Positions 49,130 through 60,694 of a stretch of DNA of 64,000 bases are shown here, in pieces (the first letter of the stretch is position 1; the number at the start of each line of letters is the position of its first letter). The notes beneath the pieces were generated by a model. That model made no database searches. It was not told the origin of the DNA and saw only the letters and a list, made by a program, of their open reading frames with translations. The stretch is from Pseudopyrenochaeta lycopersici (taxonomy: Eukaryota > Ascomycota > Dothideomycetes > Pleosporales > Pseudopyrenochaetaceae), in the NCBI GenBank assembly GCA_003313425.1, contig NHZP01000011.1, forward strand, positions 1,178,001-1,242,000, given 5' to 3'. Position numbers and translations under genes: made by a program.

Positions 49130-50135
49130 CTATGTCTCATGCGCAAGCTTTCCTGCAAAAGCAGACTTAATCGTGTCTTCGAAGCTCTCCTTAGGTAGGC
49201 CCAGTTTCTCATTCCAGAGGCCTTCCGATGACAAATCACCCAGTCCCTCTTCCACACTGAATGTAACGCCCTGAAGCAGATTCAGAATGCCAGAAAAGTC
49301 ACCCTTTTGAAGCTTCTCGTGTCCCTCCTTGATATGATCTTTGGTGCTGATTTCAGTGACAGTCCACTTCTCGCCTGTGATCTTCTCAGCCGCAGCGAGA
49401 ATATCTTGCTGCGTTGTTGTGAATGAGCTAACATAGACATATTGGTTCTTTGTCAGGTCTGGCTTTTCAAGGGATTTGACGACAGCTAGGCCAATTTGAT
49501 AAAGATTTGTGGTTGAAAATGTTGCTTTACCACCATCAAAGAGGGTGACAGCCTTGCTGGCCGCATTAAAGCCATGGAAGCCGACCTTCAGGCCCCAATC
49601 GAAGAATGGACCTGTGATGATGCTTGTCCAACTGATGACGCTCTCTTTACTCTTGAGATAATTCACTGTGGCGTATTTGCCATCAAAAATTGGCACAATT
49701 TCGCGTGCTCGCTTGTTGGGTACGTTGCTTCCGAATTCAGAAGGGACGAAGCGCTTTACGCCTGCCGCGATAGATGCGTCAATCAGTTTTTGTTGGTCCC
49801 CAATAGCTTCGCTAGCAATGAGCGAGATGACTGCATCCTGTCCCTGAAAAGCGTCTTTTAAACTGGATACCGAATCGTAATCTGCTTTGGATACATTGAC
49901 GCCTGAAGGGAACGTTGTCTTGGAATTCGGTCGCGAAAGAACGGTAACATTAAAGGATGATTCTTTCAAGAAAGCAGCCAGAATTGAAGGCCCCAAATTA
50001 CCACCAGCCTAGTGTCATTAGCCAAGATGTATAAATTGAAAGAGAGAAGAAGAACGATATGAAGCTACTCCACTTCAGTCTTTAATTGACTGGGAACTGA
50101 CTTACACCAGCGATGATGACGTTCTTGATAGACAT
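49130..50135 (-). CDS. NmrA-like / isoflavone-reductase-like oxidoreductase
   Basis: Two exons (50135-50106 and 50008-49130) with a 97-bp intron give 302 residues. The first exon encodes just ten residues (MSIKNVIIAG) and supplies the first strand of the Rossmann fold. Across the junction the nucleotide-binding motif reads GAGGNLG (10-16). Other family features are a VTVLSRPNS segment that positions an NADP phosphate, RFVPSEFGSN near residue 105, and a C-terminal region typical of NmrA-like proteins. These atypical short-chain dehydrogenases are either NADPH-dependent reductases or redox sensors; they lack the classical YxxxK pair and the substrate cannot be inferred. The neighbours on the right are accessory-type genes, not an obvious biosynthetic cluster. 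Confidence 0.92.
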
Positions 50136-51047
50136 TGTGAGTAAAACTCCAGGCTTGATCAGAGTAGAGGGCTAGTTGAAGGTTGTGAGAGAGGTGCTGA
50201 GTATCTGTTTCTTTGTCGAGTATCGTGGAGGTGACACGCAATCTTTATATACCCCACCTCGAAGACGTGATCATGTACCATTTCTGCCTCCGTGCCCCAC
50301 ATCAGATGGGGTGCTTCTAAAGCCAGCTTTGTAACAATACTGGCTTAGCAATCGCGAGAATAGGCGTTACAATGCCGATGGAGACAAGATACGCACGAAT
50401 CATTGCTGGTGTATGATGTGCGTCCCTGGCAAAAGGCCCGAATGATGTCAAATTCCGCTGTGATTACGAGCAAAGACAGCTGAATGATATGAGGGACTGC
50501 CGGTTATGGCGCAATAATGTCACCGAATGCATCACAGCGTGTGGAGTCAAATCAAGTTGTGAGGCTAGACTCAACGAGTGGCGGGGGACTGCTTATGGAA
50601 GAAGCGCGGAAATGTCCCGATGCGCTAAGCCAAATTTATCGAAAACCTTCCTCCAACGTCAACCTCCCGTACCTTTCACTCAATTATTATGCAACCTTAG
50701 GCATCATTAAGTACTATATCGTGGCATTAATTAGTGCGGAATACTTCCATTGGCTTTTGTCATCTCTGGGAACACTCATACTGCCCAAGACCTATTCCTT
50801 ACCACTTTGCCCATGCTCTCTTGCGGGACATGTCTATATGATCGACTGGAACTTGAACAAGTGAAATTAATATCTAGATACGAGATTGGGCTATGCAATA
50901 CTAATTCGGTGATTAAAGCCATGAAAAAGCCCGTAGAAACGCATTAGTGAAGAGGTACACATTGCGCAATAAGTCATGAGTCTGCTAGACTGCTTTGATA
51001 TCAAACGCTCAAGTTTCATAATCACGGAGACTGTTCACCCATTACAC
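50136..51047. other. Intergenic region
   Basis: The left end is the promoter of the NmrA-like gene; the right end is the 3' side of the 669-residue gene. I see no gene in it. Confidence 0.5.
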
Positions 51048-53057
51048 TCAATCCTCATCCTCAACGCCCAGCCGGTTCTCAATGATTCCCCATCTCTCCA
51101 GTTGTATGACCAGCTCGAGTGGATCCTCTCCATTCCACGCACTGATTTCCCATTCTGTTCGGTCTCTGGCGAGTCTTCTGTCGAAAACACCTGGTATTTT
51201 CTCAATGGTCCACACAATGCGCCGTTGGGAGGCGTTCAGTTCACGAATGTAATCGCTCACCGCCATCACTGCATCTTCAGTACTCCTTCGCCGAATCCTT
51301 TGCAACGGTGCCAGCAGACACGATATTGGCCGTTTGGTGTCTAATTGAGCATGGGTGTGGATAGCGTCAATTTTAGATAGTATGACCTCGTAGGCTTCTT
51401 TGGTCAACCCAAGACTGTGCATCTCTGCTGTGTGGGGAGGGTGAATTGAATGCCTGAACCCAAAACGGACAAGCCTCAACCTAGTACCGTGCTCAATTGT
51501 TTTGCGGCACTCCAACCTCCGATTATGCTCATATTTTGCTCTGTTCACCGCAAAAGGGCATTGTTCTTTCCATACGTGGGTACCTTTGCGGAGCACGCTG
51601 GATATACATGCCCTCCTTGAAGGCGGTTCACTATATTCCAATCTTTTGTTGACAAATGGATCATCTTCTTGCTCGATCATATACTTAGCAAATGTGTTCG
51701 ATCGCGTTCGAGAATTAATATTAGCTCTCATCCAGGCTCGGAAGTATGGGTCAACGCCATATCGATCTGCATTGGCGCTCATGACCTGGCGTTTACGGGA
51801 AGGGATGGCGTTCGGCCACAGTGGAGTCGGTTTCGAGCGATCACGAGGATGTGAGTGCTGGAACTTATTGTGGAGCTGGTACTGATGAGCATATTTGTTG
51901 ACCTTAGAGCCTGTTATTCTTGCCAGTACAGGAAATGCTTGTTGTTCGAGCTGCGGACGAATTGGTTTTCTTTCCATTTCGGTCAGCTGGGACAAATCAA
52001 TGAATGATAGGCGTTGATCCACGGGTGAGTTGGGCTCTTTATCCTCCGATGTAATCTTGGGCGCAAGAGTTGCTTGAAACATTTGGTCGAGCGTAACGTG
52101 AAGAATTTGGATATGTGCCTCTGAGATTCGATGCGGAGCGAAGAGCGAAAAAGAGTTGACACAGATCATGACCGGGATACCTCTAGCTTGAAGGTTCCAT
52201 GTTATCTCTTCAAGAAGCCCATTGAGAGCAATAGCATCTTCTCTCGCCTTTTTGAGCTGTCCGGTCGTATCGATGAGTGTGTTTCTTTGAGGCACTGAGG
52301 ACGTTCCGAGACCTTTTCGAAACCCCCAACCGGCATATTTACCACCAGGATCAATGACTGCTACATCGTCTTTCCTGCGCTTCGACTCAAATGTCGTCTC
52401 TTCAAGGAAGTTGGAGAGTACAATTACTAGTCGACAGTAGTCTGTATATGTGATGCCATGGTCCGCTAGAGCGGTGGTATACTCAATCGGCTCGCACAAG
52501 CGGAAAATTGACACAAAATGTACGCGTGGGAAAACGCATTGCTTTCTGTCACAGACTCCAGGAAGAATCATTCCAATAGAATCTATAAATCGCTTTTCTA
52601 TCTGCTCAGGACATTCTTGGAAGTCTGATGGAAGCACAATAGGTCTGCGATTCGCATGTGCAGGTATTGAAGTCGTACTGATTGAGGACCTCAACCGTCT
52701 GAGAACAGAAGGCCGTTGTACATTCGCCGGATTGAATCCCGTGAAACTATCAATAGTGTATAGGCTGCATTCCGTAGCGGAGGATGGTAAACTAGGCCTC
52801 GGAGATGCTGACCTCGATTGGCCCGGTGAGTCTTCGATCGTGCTATATGATTGACGTCGCTCAAGTACGTTGCTATGTTGTGGGCGAGGAAACGTTGATC
52901 GTGTCGAATCTTCAAATGTGTCGCGATGTTTGCCAATGGGGTTATCATTGACGGTGGTGTGCTTGGTTTGGTCATTGTTTTCCATTGGGGTCGGCTCCGA
53001 GTGGTTCTGTATCACGGCAATCCTACCTGTTTCCTTCGATAATGCTGACTCAACCAT
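51048..53057 (-). CDS. Hypothetical protein, 669 aa, unknown family
   Basis: One uninterrupted frame from ATG 53057 encodes 669 residues. Residues 1-140 are disordered and Ser/Pro-rich. A globular part begins near RPIVLPSDFQECPEQIEKR (about residue 140) and includes ITYTDYCRLVIVLSNFLEE, a Gly-rich GGKYAGWGFRKG, and a well-structured block (ALNGLLEEITWNLQARGIPV, then CVNSFSLFAPHRISEAHIQILHV). The last 260 residues are basic with many Arg, His and Trp. No signal peptide, membrane helix, zinc finger or nucleotide-binding motif is evident. The globular segments look like a conserved fungal family, but I cannot name it. The long intact frame in an otherwise gene-poor region supports a real, maintained gene. 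Confidence 0.75.
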   Translation of the reverse strand: MVESALSKETGRIAVIQNHSEPTPMENNDQTKHTTVNDNPIGKHRDTFEDSTRSTFPRPQHSNVLERRQSYSTIEDSPGQSRSASPRPSLPSSATECSLYTIDSFTGFNPANVQRPSVLRRLRSSISTTSIPAHANRRPIVLPSDFQECPEQIEKRFIDSIGMILPGVCDRKQCVFPRVHFVSIFRLCEPIEYTTALADHGITYTDYCRLVIVLSNFLEETTFESKRRKDDVAVIDPGGKYAGWGFRKGLGTSSVPQRNTLIDTTGQLKKAREDAIALNGLLEEITWNLQARGIPVMICVNSFSLFAPHRISEAHIQILHVTLDQMFQATLAPKITSEDKEPNSPVDQRLSFIDLSQLTEMERKPIRPQLEQQAFPVLARITGSKVNKYAHQYQLHNKFQHSHPRDRSKPTPLWPNAIPSRKRQVMSANADRYGVDPYFRAWMRANINSRTRSNTFAKYMIEQEDDPFVNKRLEYSEPPSRRACISSVLRKGTHVWKEQCPFAVNRAKYEHNRRLECRKTIEHGTRLRLVRFGFRHSIHPPHTAEMHSLGLTKEAYEVILSKIDAIHTHAQLDTKRPISCLLAPLQRIRRRSTEDAVMAVSDYIRELNASQRRIVWTIEKIPGVFDRRLARDRTEWEISAWNGEDPLELVIQLERWGIIENRLGVEDED

Positions 53058-54616
53058 CTCTAGAATATTTTGCTCCGACTCAGTTATCGCTATACCGTTT
53101 AATTCTAGTTGCTGAGTTATGGAGAGGTAGATGATACCATCGACTCCTTGTCTTGATGCGAAATGTCGATGTGTGAGAAAATATGCTTTTGCGTGCTATT
53201 GCAAACATGTATTTGACAATTATGCATAACAATAAAGCTCTGGTGTGCAAAGCAATACAGTATTAATTAACGACTCGCCTTCAGAGCTGGTTCTGGAGTG
53301 AGGCCGCTTCTTGGGTCTCACCTCCATCTGGACACGGCTCCTGGAATTGAATTGCCAAGGATTTCAGCTCAGACTTCGCTTTAATTACGAAAAGCCGTGA
53401 GTGACTGTAAGATACGTCCGAAGCAGATTAGCGTACTCACATGACGACAGGAATGTGTCATTTGAACAAAGGGTTAAGCAAGGGAGATGTCTGGCCGCCG
53501 TCTTGAAATCTTCTTTAAGCAAGGTTATGTTACACATATGTTAGCCTTGAGATTGAAAAAGACACAAGCGGAGGGAACGGCGGCAGCGTTTTAATTTGTG
53601 TCTTTCTACCAGCGTGGCGGGTTGCTGCTTCGGCGAGTCCGAGTTCTTTGATCACATCCGCGTACCAAACAATGGTCACCGAGGAGCTGACAGGCGACGG
53701 TAACAAAGCTGCGCTTCTCCACGATCTGAGGCGTTTCTCTAGCGCCGGCGATCTTGGGCCAAACGAAGCTAAGTGACTTACTCAGATCATGGTAGTGACC
53801 ATGTGGTGGCGCGCAAGACCTAAAGGAGGTCATCCGCTCAGGGCTTTACTGCCAAGCATATTGGAAATGCGATCACCCCTGCAAGCGTGTCTAGTTGCCC
53901 ACAGTGATATGTTGGGAGGTACTTGAACTGGTTATAATCTTTGCTATCTGACTTTACTTGCTGAATCACCAGCGTTTGCTCCATTGGGCGCCTTGGCACT
54001 CTCACTGAGTGGTGGCTTGGAGACTTATTCATGGTCTAGATTCAACGTAATTTATAGAGGGAATCTTGAGAAAAAAAGGCCAGTATCCGATGTTTTGGAT
54101 ACCAGAAAAGCTCCAGTGTAATCTATAAAGACAGCCATCACGTCATCCACCTTAACATGCTCGATGGGCTTCGCAAAAGTATGCGCTAATTACAAAGGAT
54201 ATCACGACTATCTCTATACTAATTCTAAGGATGCACTGGGCAGTCTTTTGACTCATCTCAACCACATCCCCTATAAGAGCAGTTTGTAAAGCTTTAGCTT
54301 CTCAAAAATGATACGCATCGACTAACTTACTTGTACATCACAAATCCTTCCAATGCTCGCACCGAAGACTTAATGCGCTTACAGTGACCTTGGTCGAAAC
54401 TGGGAGCAAGTCGTTATGTTAGACTGTCTTTTCTTTACCACATTGTGAATACACACCGCAAACTTTACTATGCTCACCTTTTGGGCTCTTCAAATCTACT
54501 ATAAATTATTCAAAATGACACTCATACCCATTTAATAGCTAGAACTACTCAACTCAGTACCACCAACCAAGCCAGCAGACCAAGCAAATCTCACGCAGAC
54601 GAAATCATCCAATTCG
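53058..54616. other. Intergenic region, divergent promoters
   Basis: This 1.56-kb stretch lies between two divergent genes and is AT-rich with only short unconvincing frames. Both promoters should be here. Confidence 0.5.
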
Positions 54617-55774
54617 ATGTTCGATATGGATGACCTAGGGTTTGAAGCATACTACTTTTGTGCCCTCAAGAAAACTAGGGACGAAGTCGCCGCATTCAAC
54701 ATCGCCATTAGGTTTTTCATCCAAGATGTCTGCAAGGTAGCAGGCATACCTTGTAATGATATTGAAGGAGTAGTAAAAGACGTGTATCGTATTTACGACG
54801 AAGCCTGTTTGAGACGAGCTTCTTTCAAGTATACATGTTGGCAATGCGAGACATTCCTCGTTAATGAAGTCGCGCACGTCAAATATCAAAATGAACGTGC
54901 CAAAGGCTATTCGCACGAGGAGGCAAACGAGCGTTGTAAGCTGTTCAAATATACACAGGGAGGTACAGATAGACCTTCGCCTGCTTTCCAAGATTTTGGC
55001 GATATCATGAATGCTCTTCCTAACGACAGTAGGGGCAGCCTCTACGCGGAGGACAAGCGCGAGCGTGCATCGAGAGCGCGTAATCATCACTTTACTGTGA
55101 TTGAAGAGCGCCATTCTAGTAGTAGCCGCGAGGGATATAGCAAACGGTATCAGAATGACAATCGGGGGCGCGACAGATCTCGCAACTACCGAACCGAAGA
55201 GAGACGTCCAGGTGGCGGCGCTCAAAATTTTCAGGCTAAAGACAGAAATTACGGTGACGCAGCACAAGATTACTATACTAACGATGGGCGTTCAGGTAGA
55301 AGGACAAGAGATTACCATACTGAAGGTAGGCGTTCAGATGGCAGTCCAAGAGACTATCGGACCGAAGAAAGACGCCCAGGTGGAGATGCGCAAGATCATC
55401 GAGCCAAGGATAAGCGCTCGAGTGGTAGCAATCGCAAAAACGATGCAGAACCCTGCCAACCAGGCAGCGGCAAACACACTCGCAGTTCCCGTCAACGGCC
55501 CCGCTCCCCTTCCCCCTCTTCTGAGAGAGCTGAGGTCAGACCTCCTATCTGTCTTTACACCCTCCTTGAAGTCCCTCGCTCGGCCTCTGCCTCCGAAATC
55601 AAGAAAGCCTACAGGAAGCTGAGCATGAAGTGGCATCCTGACCGAGTGGATGAGGCAGACGCGAAGAAAGCCACAGAAATGATGGCAAGAATCAATCAGG
55701 CTAATGATGTGCTGAGTGATGGGGATATGCGAAGGTATTATGATAAGACAGGCTGTCTTCCCGTAACCAGGTAA
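54617..55774 (+). CDS. Arg-rich tandem-repeat protein with C-terminal J domain
   Basis: A single exon from ATG 54617 encodes 385 residues. Residues 1-115 form a helical N-terminal region with a CWQC pair and no family that I recognise. Residues about 178-274 are seven consecutive copies of a 13-14 residue unit rich in Arg, Asp, Gly and Tyr or His (type YRTEERRPGGDAQD). A Ser/Arg/Pro linker follows. Residues about 318-381 are a compact J domain: LYTLLEVPRSASASEIKKAYRKL, the HPD triad at 340-342, then a helix ending YYDKTG. The HPD motif is what activates Hsp70 ATPase, so this is probably an Hsp70 co-chaperone. A J domain at the extreme C-terminus with no Cys-rich or substrate-binding region makes it a class C type. 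The repeat may bind RNA or partner proteins. Its immediate downstream neighbour is the HET-NLR gene. Confidence 0.85.
   Translation: MFDMDDLGFEAYYFCALKKTRDEVAAFNIAIRFFIQDVCKVAGIPCNDIEGVVKDVYRIYDEACLRRASFKYTCWQCETFLVNEVAHVKYQNERAKGYSHEEANERCKLFKYTQGGTDRPSPAFQDFGDIMNALPNDSRGSLYAEDKRERASRARNHHFTVIEERHSSSSREGYSKRYQNDNRGRDRSRNYRTEERRPGGGAQNFQAKDRNYGDAAQDYYTNDGRSGRRTRDYHTEGRRSDGSPRDYRTEERRPGGDAQDHRAKDKRSSGSNRKNDAEPCQPGSGKHTRSSRQRPRSPSPSSERAEVRPPICLYTLLEVPRSASASEIKKAYRKLSMKWHPDRVDEADAKKATEMMARINQANDVLSDGDMRRYYDKTGCLPVTR
55148..55438 (+). repeat. Coding tandem repeat, 42-nt unit, seven copies
   Basis: The unit runs in frame: copy 1 is 39 nt (55148-55186) and copies 2-7 are 42 nt each to 55438. Copies 2 and 3 resemble copies 6 and 7 most closely (both pairs read YRTEERRPGG followed by an AKD-containing unit), which suggests a four-unit, 168-bp higher-order duplication. 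Confidence 0.85.
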
Positions 55775-56761
55775 CTTGGGTTTGGTAGGGGGCTCTACCT
55801 ATGTTGTTACTAGTCGCTGGGGGCTGATTGAAAATGTAGTGTGACCACGTTATATGTATTCCACTGAGGACCTAGCAGCACTGGAAATAGAATGTGGAGT
55901 GATACGTCTCACTATCGTGTAATTAATATCCCTTACTACTGTAGCCAGGCTCATGCGGTAAAGAGATGAGTTTGCTAGTTAGCCAAGAACTCAGTTCTCC
56001 CCCATGCGAGTAAATCACGTTAAGCTAGCTAAGGTCACTCACTGCGTGCCGAGACACAAAAGGCAACGAGACACTCGTTCATATAAAAGTCCAAAAATTG
56101 CTTCCTCGCATAAGTGTAAAGCTATGCATGTTGTATTACGGTTGTGTAGCCTTTACTCAGTCAAAATGGCAGTCCGTAACAAGGATTGCCGCAGTTGAGC
56201 ACTTCGCAATGCTGTCGATCGTTTCGCTGAAGCCATGAGAACCCGGTCTAGCTTTCTACCACGGCTCTAGGGCGACCGCAAACCTTGGGAGATATTTCAG
56301 AGGACTCTTTAGAAAGTTAAAGCCTAAAAAATGATATACTCGAAGCTTTCAAACAATCTTGGGCCATATTAGTACATGCCGGGAGTTTCTTCGCGCAGTC
56401 GGTAGGTCTGTCAAAACGTGTCCGAACAGGGCATGTCGTATCAGTCGCTCTTAGCTTACAGTAGCTTTACTAGCGTGCTCACATGTCTGCGAATCGCACC
56501 GTTCTTGAATCTGCGCTTGGCCTGTCTTAGCGGCAAGTGTCTATGCTACTCACACGCGCCTAAGGCTTACAGCCGAGCATAGCCATCCATCCACAACCAT
56601 ACAGCCATGCAGCCTCACATTATCAGCAGCCTGCTTAATGTGTTCCATGTGTGCGCACGGCAGGGACTTCCCCTGCTACCCCGCGGCTGTTACTTTTTCA
56701 TGCCAGTACTGCGACCCGCGATCGAGCCTGCCAGCGTTCTCTCGATAGAACATGCTCGAGT
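55775..56761. other. Intergenic region
   Basis: This stretch holds the 3' side of the J-domain gene and the promoter of the NLR gene. I see no gene in it; the open frame extending upstream of 56762 has no ATG and no HET-family sequence. Confidence 0.5.
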
Positions 56762-59700
56762 ATGATGCGCCTTCTTAGTTATCGCCCAGCGGGCAGTGGC
56801 TTCGAGCTGACCTCTTTCAGCGATGATCGTGTCCCTCCGTACGCCATCCTGTCGCACACCTGGACAGACGGTGAAGAAGTCACATATAACGATCTGTTGG
56901 CGGGGACAGGCACAAATAAGCATGGCTATAATAAGATCCGCTTCTGCAGCAAGCAAGCTGGAGTAGACGGCCTTAAATACTTCTGGGTCGACACATGCTG
57001 CATCGACAAGGCCACGAGCGACGAGCTGAACACGGCGATTAACTCGATGTTTAGCTGGTACCAGCGCGCAGCCAAGTGCTACGTGTACCTGGCGGATGTC
57101 TTTGTGCCAGAAGAAGTTACCGACGTTGAGGCTTTCCGTATATCATGGGAACACGCTTTTCAACGCAGCCGATGGTTCACGCGAGGCTGGACGCTGCAAG
57201 AGCTACTTGCGCCAGCTAGTGTCGAGTTCTTCTCCCAGGATGGCAAGCGGCTAGGCAGCAGGACCTCACTAAAGGACGAGATACACGAGATAACAGGCAT
57301 ACCTGTTAGCGCGCTAAGAGGTCAAAAGCTCACTGAGTTTAGCGTTAAGGAGCGAATGAGCTGGGTAACAAGACGTACAACAACGCTAAAGGAAGATAAA
57401 GTGTATTGCTTGCTAGGGATCTTTATGGTGTTTTTACCGCTTATCTATGGGGAAGGAGAGCATCACGCGACTCTGCGGCTTATAGAGCAAATACAGAAGC
57501 AGCAGCAAGGACAGGGAAAGATAGATCTGCAAGACTGGCAAAGTGCGTCTTTCCTAGACTAAAGGAGCATCCCCCTGCGCGAGCCATACTCTGCTAACTT
57601 CAGCATAGTTTCTTCGTTACTGCCTTTCCCACGAAACGAGCTCTTTGTCGCACGCGAAAGTCAGCTCCAGTCTATAACGCAAACCCTCTTTTCACCTAAT
57701 AGCCACCAACGTATGGCAATATACGGACTGGGTGGTTGTGGAAAATCTGCGCTTGCTCTCGAGTTCGCATATCGCACGCTCGCGGAATGTGCTAGGGATT
57801 TAGTCTTCTGGGTCCCTGCAATTAGCCGAGAAAGCTTCGAGCTTGCTTACAGAGAGATTGGCTATCGCCTCCGAATTCCAGGTATCGCTAAGATCAATGC
57901 AAATATCAACCAACTTGTCAAGGAGGAGCTCAGTGCAAGATATATAGGTACTTGGCTAATGATCGTCGACAATGCAGATGATTCTACAATTCTATTAGAA
58001 ACCATAAATAGTGGCACTACGTCAGCTCGACTTATCGACTATCTTCCGCACAGTAACAGAGGTGTCATCCTGTTTACTACTCGGAGCAGAAAGGCCGCTG
58101 AAGACCTTACCCCTGGAAGAGCCGTAGCTTTGAAAGATATGAGGAAAGAGGAAGCTAGGCAGCTGCTTGTGCGGTGCATAACAGAGCAAGGGTTACTTCG
58201 GGACGAAACGGCTGTTAGCCAACTGCTTGAGCTGCTTACGTACTTACCGCTCGCTATTGTGCAAACAGCCGCTTTCATTAACAAGAACAGCGTATCAGCG
58301 TTAGAGTATGTATCATTGTTCCAACGTGCTGAAAATGAAATGGAGCTCTTCAGCGAGCATTTCGAAGATTCGAGCAGATATCGCGAGCTAGACAGCACGA
58401 TTGCGAGGACGTGGCATATCTCTTTCGATCAGATACGTAGGCTAGATCCTCTAGCTGCAGAATATCTTTCTCTGATGGCGTGTTTCAATTGTGTTAGCGT
58501 GCCTCAATCCTTATTAAATTGTAGCGAGTCGCCGGTGCAGAAAATTAAGGCGCTTGGGACCCTGATAGCGTATGCGTTCATTACAGAGCGCCAGCAGACA
58601 GTGCAAGGAACAAATAGAGAGAGGCTCTTTGATATGCACCGTCTAGTACACCTGGCCTCTGTCCGGTGGCTGCATAGACGTGGTGAACTGATGACCTGGG
58701 CGGGCAAAGCTGTGGCTCGGCTTCAGGACCTAGTGCCACAAGGAGGACACGAGAAAAGGGAAGTATGGACGACATACTTATCGCACGCCTCGCATACGGC
58801 TGGGCTTGATGGCATAGTGCCCGAAACATCCAGGGCCTCGCTCTTTGATCTGGTTGGACAGCGTCGCACAAGCCTTGGACAATACTTAGCAGCAGAGATA
58901 GCACATCGACAAGCATTATTATTATGGACAAACGTTTTTGGACCTGACCATGAGGGCACAATAAGGAGCATGAATTGTCTGGCAGAAGTATTAGAGAAAC
59001 AGGGCAAGTATCAAGAGGCCGAAGCCATGAGTGAACAGGCACTGGCGCGGAGTGAAGAGGTGCTTGGCTTTGGGCATCGACACACTCTAACGAGCATGAG
59101 CAACTTGGCACAGGTGTTAAACCAGCAGGGCAAATACGAAGAGGCGGAAAAAATGAATAGACAGACTCTAGCACGGAAAGAGGAGGTGCTTGGACCTGAC
59201 CATGCGGACACACTGACAAGCATGAGCAACTTAGCCAGAGTGCTAGATAGACGAGGTAAGTACGACGAGGCAGAAGTTATGAACAGAGAGACACTAGCGC
59301 GAAGGGAGAAAGCGCTCGGCGGCAGCCATCCAGACACACTGACGAGCATCAACAACTTGGCAGGGTTGCTAAGCCGCCAAGGAAAGTACCACGAAGCAGA
59401 AGCGATGAATAGAGAGACGTTAGCGCACAGGGAAAAGGTGCTTGGATTAGAGCATCCGAATACGCTAACAAGTATGAATAACTTGGCGCTGGTGCTAGAC
59501 CGCCAAGAGAAGTATGACGAAGCTGAGTTGATAAACAAACAAACACTGGCGGTGAAAGAGAAGGTACTTGGGCCTGAGCATCCAGACACACTCACGGGCA
59601 TGAGTAATTTGGCAAGAGTCCTAGACCATCAAAAAAAGTATGTAGAAGCAGAGGTTTTGAGCTGGGAGGCACTGTCGCGAAAAAAGAAAGTGCTTGGGCC

Positions 59701-60088
59701 GGAGCATCCCTCAACGTTGATGAGCATGTTCAATTTAGCGCTAGTTCTAAATAATCAAGCTAAATACGGTGAGGCAGAGATGATGAGTAGACAGACACTG
59801 GCACAAAGGAAGAAGAAGCTAGGGCTCAAGCATCCAGATACGCTGGCAAGCATGAACAGCTTATCGATTGTGCTAGATAGCCAGGGCAAGTACGATGAGG
59901 CAGAAAAGATAAAACGGCAGACATTGGCGTTGAGGAAAAAGGTGCTAGGGCTCGAGCATCCAGACACACGGGCAAGCATGAACAGCTTATCGGGATTGCT
60001 GAGCCGCCGAGGAAAGTACGATGAGTTAGAGGCGATAAATGAAGAACATACGCGCAAAGAGAGGAAGTGCTCGAGCCTGAGTGGATAG
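56762..60088 (+). CDS. HET - NB-ARC - TPR NLR-like protein
   Basis: Two exons (56762-57546 and 57604-60088) with a 57-bp intron (branch-like CTAAC, CTTCAG acceptor, GTCTTT donor) give 1089 residues. Residues 1-260 carry a HET domain: PPYAILSHTW, FWVDTCCIDKATSDEL, and RGWTLQELLAP. A linker (FVARESQLQSI) leads to the NB-ARC NTPase with P-loop GLGGCGKS (303-310), Walker B-like WLMIVDNADD, a TTR sensor segment, and LTYLPLAIVQTA. Residues about 690-1089 are nine kinesin-light-chain-type TPRs of exactly 42 residues. This is the architecture of fungal NLRs, in which repeats sense a ligand, NB-ARC oligomerises on ATP, and the HET domain triggers a cell-death reaction in heterokaryon incompatibility or defence. 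The ligand is unknown. A GTGCGT donor 4 bp upstream would break the frame and yield a HET-only protein. Confidence 0.92.
58960..60088 (+). repeat. TPR array, nine 126-bp repeats in perfect register
   Basis: The G-K-Y/E-K-Y landmark of each repeat recurs at exact 126-bp steps from 59003 to 60011, with no indels. Each copy encodes a variant of LGxxHPDTLTSMxNLAxVL-x4-KYxEAE. Copies keep high similarity at conserved positions and differ at a few exposed ones. Confidence 0.93.
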
Positions 60089-60694
60089 ACACACTTTGTC
60101 AATAGCTCTGTTATGGGTCCGGGGCCCATGAGACCATCAAAACTCCTGAATTTTTTCTTAGCAATAACATCATATTGCGTCACCTCCCTTTCCTTACCTC
60201 TCACAAGCTTCAACCCTGCGACATCGATGTGTTTGATCGGCTCAAGGCAGCATATCGCGAGGCGCCTATGATACACAACAGGCTGGGTTGATATAGTTTT
60301 CTCTGATTACAATGATACAAGTCCACGTCAGTTGGCACGGGAATACCCCAACTCCGTCGACTTTTCCCATTCTTCGATTGCAAAATTAATGCGAGGTAGA
60401 CTGACCAATCTGAGAAATTTGCTCCTGTTTGACCAATAGCCTGGACCGAGTTAGGAACTGTGAACGACAACGTTGCCGATATGTACTCCAAATCATCGAC
60501 TTTCTCAACCTAACAAAGTATCAAAGAGACAAAGACGGAGCGAGGAGGTATGAAGGAATTGGCATTGAAGCGAAAATAGTCAAGCACTACGCGAGAGACA
60601 CATCTGATATGACACATGCATGCTTATCTCAGTCCCTTCCGCTACACAAGCGCGGAAACAAGTATGGGAAGCAGTGCGCCTTGCGAGCCGACAT
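60089..60694. other. Convergent intergenic region
   Basis: This stretch separates the convergent 3' ends of the NLR gene and the kinase pseudogene. Short frames on both strands have no recognisable motif. Confidence 0.5.

Noticed and set aside
58581..60276. Several long minus-strand frames opposite the NLR repeat array
   Set aside because: They are repeated antisense shadows of the 126-bp TPR units, in perfect register with them.
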